From assembly GCA_025362675.1 (NCBI GenBank), contig JANYFN010000241.1:1-40871 (forward strand): a DNA stretch of 40,871 nucleotides. Reading direction: 5' to 3'. Origin of the DNA: Limisphaerales bacterium. GTDB lineage: Bacteria > Verrucomicrobiota > Verrucomicrobiia > Limisphaerales > UBA11358. This document shows, in pieces, positions 40,423 to 40,871 of this stretch. Made by a program: the position numbers and the translations under genes. Position 1 is the first letter of the stretch. Each line of letters starts with the position of its first letter. The notes below the pieces were generated by a model that was given only the letters and a program-made list of their open reading frames with translations, searched no databases and was not told the origin of the DNA.

Positions 40423-40871
40423 TCAAACCCCCGCATGTTTGCAGGTGATGTTCATCAGGCCGACCATCGCTTTGACTATCAGCCGGGTTTGTTTTTCCAG
40501 CAAGTTGCCGTCGGCGTCCAGCGTGCCGAGGCCCATCGAGATGAAAATGTTTCCGTCGTAGGCAATCGTCGGGATGATGCCCATCTGCGCCATACCGGCC
40601 TGGAAAATGTTCGTGCCGCCATACATGTCCTCGATGGAAAAAATCGGGATGCCGTGCTGGCCGTCTTTCCACGTGTTCTCGTAATTGACCTCCACCGCGA
40701 GGGAGTTTTTATTCGCGCTGATGACGATGTCCTTGTGGAATTTTTTCGGCAGCGCCTTGAATTCGTCCTTCACAATGGCGAGCAACCGGTCGAGCGGCCT
40801 GGTCATCACCTGCGGTTTGTCGCGGAGAATTTTCAGCGCGGCGATGAGGCCGACAAGCGCTTCCTTGCCGG
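40423..40871 (-). CDS. C-terminal part of a protein; possibly SelA-like PLP enzyme (5' end off-window)
   Basis: The frame stays open to the right edge, giving about 148 residues. It begins with GKEALVGLIAALKILRDKPQ, similar in pattern to the GKEE(I/L)VGLL(V/A)AL segment after the PLP lysine region of SelA/DgaE-type enzymes. The following part (FHKDIVISANKNSLAVEVNY, GIPIFSIEDMYGGTNIFQAG) is not one I can assign, so the family call is weak. The ATG near 40806 is internal and not the true start. It is the first visible gene of the minus-strand run leading to the mutase. Confidence 0.4.
   Translation of the reverse strand, partial: GKEALVGLIAALKILRDKPQVMTRPLDRLLAIVKDEFKALPKKFHKDIVISANKNSLAVEVNYENTWKDGQHGIPIFSIEDMYGGTNIFQAGMAQMGIIPTIAYDGNIFISMGLGTLDADGNLLEKQTRLIVKAMVGLMNITCKHAGV

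Overview
The window looks like a chromosomal segment of a Gram-negative bacterium of the PVC group, most probably a Verrucomicrobiota member (Pedosphaera/Limisphaera-like). The pointers are a Verrucomicrobia-style pseudopilin, a long-form IspG, signal peptides plus an outer-membrane-type beta-barrel and lipoproteins, weak or absent Shine-Dalgarno sequences at many genes, and many different palindromic repeats at gene ends. This placement is inference from style; no marker gene could be compared. No tRNA, rRNA, CRISPR array or intact insertion sequence was seen.

Layout. (1) 1-5.3 kb: the left edge holds a minus-strand tmRNA (ssrA, 3' end off-window; tag ANEELALAA), then coaB, a 12-span ABC-2-type permease, a hypothetical protein, a 21-bp minisatellite with a repeat-protein ORF, and a pseudopilin. 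(2) 5.4-12.6 kb: a translation and RNA operon nusA-infB-rbfA-nrnA-truB-ribF, with a terminator-like hairpin in the nusA leader. (3) 12.6-14.8 kb: rpoD with its own promoter and terminator. (4) 14.8-22.6 kb: an accessory signalling region with an ECF sigma factor, a small protein derived from a transposase N-terminus, a 1180-residue FecR/TPR/outer-membrane-barrel protein, a lipoprotein, and a CHASE2-Ser/Thr kinase. (5) 22.7-26.6 kb: rseP-ispG and an AT-rich lipoprotein-like gene. (6) 26.8-31.5 kb: a MglA GTPase, three Roadblock or Roadblock-like proteins, a receiver-PATAN regulator and a helical partner in two divergent operons. (7) 31.5-37.2 kb: uppP, a TatD-family hydrolase, sufE, an Arg/Pro-rich protein, a FIST sensor and lysA. 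(8) 37.3-40.9 kb: a probable B12-dependent mutase with a 74-residue upstream partner, a truncated paralogue of that partner cut by a mirror-symmetric six-hairpin repeat, an AT-rich hypothetical, and the C-terminus of another enzyme.

How they fit together. Regions 2 and 3 are housekeeping gene expression. Region 4 can be read as an envelope-spanning sensor: barrel and FecR outside, CHASE2 kinase across the inner membrane, ECF sigma inside, with the site-2 protease RseP next door. Region 6 is a small-GTPase/Roadblock polarity-type switch coupled to a response regulator. Region 8 may be an uncharacterised cobalamin enzyme operon. These three modules are the best candidates for undescribed biology.
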